Of a stretch of DNA of 40,688 bases, positions 39,315 to 40,688 are shown piece after piece. The notes under the pieces were generated by a model, which searched no databases, was not told the origin of the DNA, and saw only the letters and a list, made by a program, of their open reading frames with translations. Each line of letters begins with the position of its first letter. Position 1 is the stretch's first letter. Source of the stretch: an uncultured Eubacteriales bacterium (GTDB taxonomy: Bacteria > Bacillota > Clostridia > Lachnospirales > Lachnospiraceae). The position numbers and the translations under genes are program-made. The stretch is taken from the NCBI GenBank assembly GCA_900318615.1, contig ONLK01000028.1, positions 1-40,688 of the forward strand. Direction: 5' to 3'.

Positions 39315-39833
39315 TTATTTTCCCAATGTCCTGCGTGCCGCCTCCAGCTTCTCTTCATCAATTTTTCCGGAAGCAATCGTATTGTTCACCCAGAGTACAA
39401 GTGAATCTGCTGCCATAGAGATTTGTTCCACACCCTGCTCGATCTTCGCGAAGTCGGCAAGTTCATCCTCTGAGATTTCACCATCCGCCGTAATCTCGAT
39501 GAAACGGTCTTTTGCCTTCTCCAGGGAATTCATAGTTGCGAGCATCTGCAGTACGATCTGCGACAGTTCCTTCACCTTTACTTCCGGCACGTATTCCTGC
39601 CCGATCGGACATTCATGCGAACAATAATAATTGCAAAGCGACGGCTTCTTATACGCTTTGGCCATCGCCAGGACCTCTTCCGGCTGAACAGGCGATTTCC
39701 CGGTCTCAAACTTCTCTATTCGGCTGTCAGAGACAAATCCCATGGCTTCGCTGGCTTCCTCGCGAGTCATACCCGCATCTTCACGGCTGGTCTGGTAAAT
39801 GCTTTTGTTGTCTCTGGTTGATTTTTTACCCAA
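39315..39833 (-). CDS. XRE-family regulator with C-terminal Cys cluster
   Basis: The 172-residue protein has an N-terminal helix-turn-helix (about 10-62, SREDAGMTREEASEAMGFVSDSRIEKFETGK). A Cys motif LCNYYCSHECPIG (C-x3-C-x3-C) follows, which could bind a metal or Fe-S cluster. The C-terminal half is a long helical dimer part (SQIVLQMLATMNSLEKAKDRFIEI...). The start is TTG 39833, with AAGGGAG at 7-nt spacing. The target is unknown. An AT-rich region with TATAAT on the minus strand lies about 80-90 bp upstream, but no -35 is clear. Confidence 0.85.
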   Translation of the reverse strand: MGKKSTRDNKSIYQTSREDAGMTREEASEAMGFVSDSRIEKFETGKSPVQPEEVLAMAKAYKKPSLCNYYCSHECPIGQEYVPEVKVKELSQIVLQMLATMNSLEKAKDRFIEITADGEISEDELADFAKIEQGVEQISMAADSLVLWVNNTIASGKIDEEKLEAARRTLGK

Positions 39834-40013
39834 TACCGTACTCCCTTCCCGCTCCTGCCTTCATACATTATGCGGCTTTTCTTTTCATTTCTTCTCCAGT
39901 TTTCCGGGATATGACGTTATTATAATACATTTCTGCGCAATAGTCTTGATAGCGTACAATAATGTTCGCAAAAACAGAGTAACACAAATCTTTCCACATT
40001 CCTATTCTGTTTT

Positions 40014-40396
40014 ATGAATCAGCCGGATCCCATGCTCAGCATGCTGCAATGGCTCTGCGAACAGATGATGGAAGCAGAGATTTCGTTGAAGCTGAATGCT
40101 GACAAGAGCGAACGCTCCGATGGAAGATCCGGGTATCACTCCGGTTACCGTCCCCGACGTCTGAATACCCGGCTGGGAACGATTTATCTGATGGTCCAAA
40201 GGTTCGACAGGGAGGATATATTCCGTTCTTTGTGAACGCCTATAAGCACAACGAGGCGGCTCTTACAGCGGTTGTACAGGAAGCTTCCGTCAACGGCGTA
40301 TCCACCAGAAAGACCGGACAGCTCGCAAAACAACCCGGTGTCAATGGCATCTCCAGATCCCAGGTCAGTAAGATTAAGTTTCGCAAATTTAATTGA
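40014..40396 (+). pseudogene. IS256-family transposase remnant (frameshifted, truncated)
   Basis: The first frame reads MLQWLCEQMMEAEISLKLNADKSERSDGRSGYHSGYRPRRL, then GTIYLMV, typical of the N-terminal part of IS256 transposases. At about 40196 one base is missing, and the sequence continues in another frame as VRQGGYIPFFVNAYKHNEAAL and VVQEASVNGVSTRKTGQLAKQ, then ISRSQVSKIKF and a stop at 40396. The DDE catalytic region is gone. It is an inactive fragment. Confidence 0.88.
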
Positions 40397-40464
40397 ATAA
40401 AAATAGACATAGTCTATTGCCATCGGTAAAATTAAGTTACCACACAAAATCCACCAGGGAGACA

Positions 40465-40632
40465 ATGACTATGTCTGATAACATTATACAGTTAAATGAA
40501 GACCTGATAAAGCATGATCTTAAGGATCTTGTCCGCAGCAGTGTTGAAGAAACGCTGAATGCCCTGCCCGATCATGAAGCGGATGGTGGATCATGGCAAA
40601 CCGTATGTCGTGGCACTGAATTTTGGGTATGA
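40465..40632 (+). pseudogene. Second IS256 transposase N-terminal fragment
   Basis: MTMSDNIIQLNEDLIKHDLKDLVRSSVEETLNAL followed by DHEAD is the extreme N-terminus of an IS256-type transposase, with GGGAG before the ATG. After about 40582 the match ends and the frame runs into foreign sequence (GGSWQTVCRGTEFWV) that makes sense only in another frame, as part of an FMN-binding oxidase gene. It is thus a junction fragment left by insertion and deletion. Confidence 0.85.
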
Positions 40633-40688
40633 GCGAAAGGGTGACAGCCTGGTTCTCTACTTCCATAGTGCCTGTGAAGGACGGAAAA
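40559..40688 (+). pseudogene. Pyridoxamine 5'-phosphate oxidase-like (NimA-type) fragment, N-truncated, runs off the window
   Basis: In the frame starting near 40559 the sequence reads KRMVDHGKPYVVALNFGYERKGDSLVLYFHSACEGRK to the window end. The pattern GxPYVVxLNFGYE...LYFHSAxEGRK is typical of FMN-binding pyridoxamine phosphate oxidase-like proteins including NimA. The usual 20-25 residues before it are replaced by IS256 transposase sequence. The rest lies beyond the window, so it could still be expressed from a new start. Confidence 0.75.

Overview
The window looks like chromosomal DNA of an anaerobic Clostridia member, most likely Lachnospiraceae or a close relative. This is an inference from gene content: a long-form RsmH, a flavodiiron protein, a DUF1858/DUF438 pair, an orphan LUD protein, a Cna-B surface protein, DUF1292, DUF2200, DUF1905 and DUF1294 proteins, and strong AGGAGG-type ribosome binding sites. 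No rRNA, tRNA or CRISPR array is visible. No prophage is seen; the only mobile DNA is decayed IS256-type sequence at the right edge.

Layout. Positions 1-4445 hold housekeeping and small genes: LUD protein, DUF1292 protein, a leader hairpin with a 36-aa membrane peptide, a TatD-associated-type radical SAM protein, rsmH and a TRIC-type channel. Next come a one-polypeptide fusion of HPr with D-lactate dehydrogenase (4448-5746) and a complete oppBCDFA peptide importer reading leftwards (5912-11951), with tandem promoters and a terminator. After a DUF1295 membrane protein there is a 1651-residue Cna-B adhesin (13164-18119). It lies downstream of a three-gene regulatory operon (soluble LytS-like kinase, response regulator, Rrf2 regulator; 18361-21126).

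Positions 21414-25443 carry small stress or unknown genes and two redox genes (HCP-associated disulfide protein; DUF1858-DUF438-hemerythrin-PAS protein). Positions 25697-31542 carry an orphan solute-binding lipoprotein, a membrane-tethered LuxR regulator and two exported proteins of unknown function. Positions 31805-38012 carry an alpha/beta hydrolase pseudogene, a DODA-type dioxygenase divergent from an HxlR regulator, two small membrane proteins, an MmcQ/YjbR-EVE fusion, a histidine phosphatase-methionine sulfoxide reductase fusion, and the flavodiiron protein. The right end has gene remnants, an XRE regulator with a Cys cluster, and IS256 debris joined to a truncated FMN-binding oxidase gene.

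The strongest unifying observation is a shared operator, GTTGT-N4-ACAAC. It lies upstream of exactly three genes with expected roles in NO/O2 or redox stress: the HCP-associated disulfide protein, the DUF438 protein and the flavodiiron protein. In each case its centre sits 41.5 bp upstream of the start predicted from a -10-like hexamer, and no -35 box is present. This is the geometry of class II activation by a CRP/FNR-family regulator and suggests a small nitrosative or oxidative stress regulon whose regulator lies outside the window. The other main points of interest are the HPr-LDH fusion with Asn at the regulatory Ser46 position, the phosphatase-fRMsr fusion, and the lipoprotein/LuxR membrane sensing locus.
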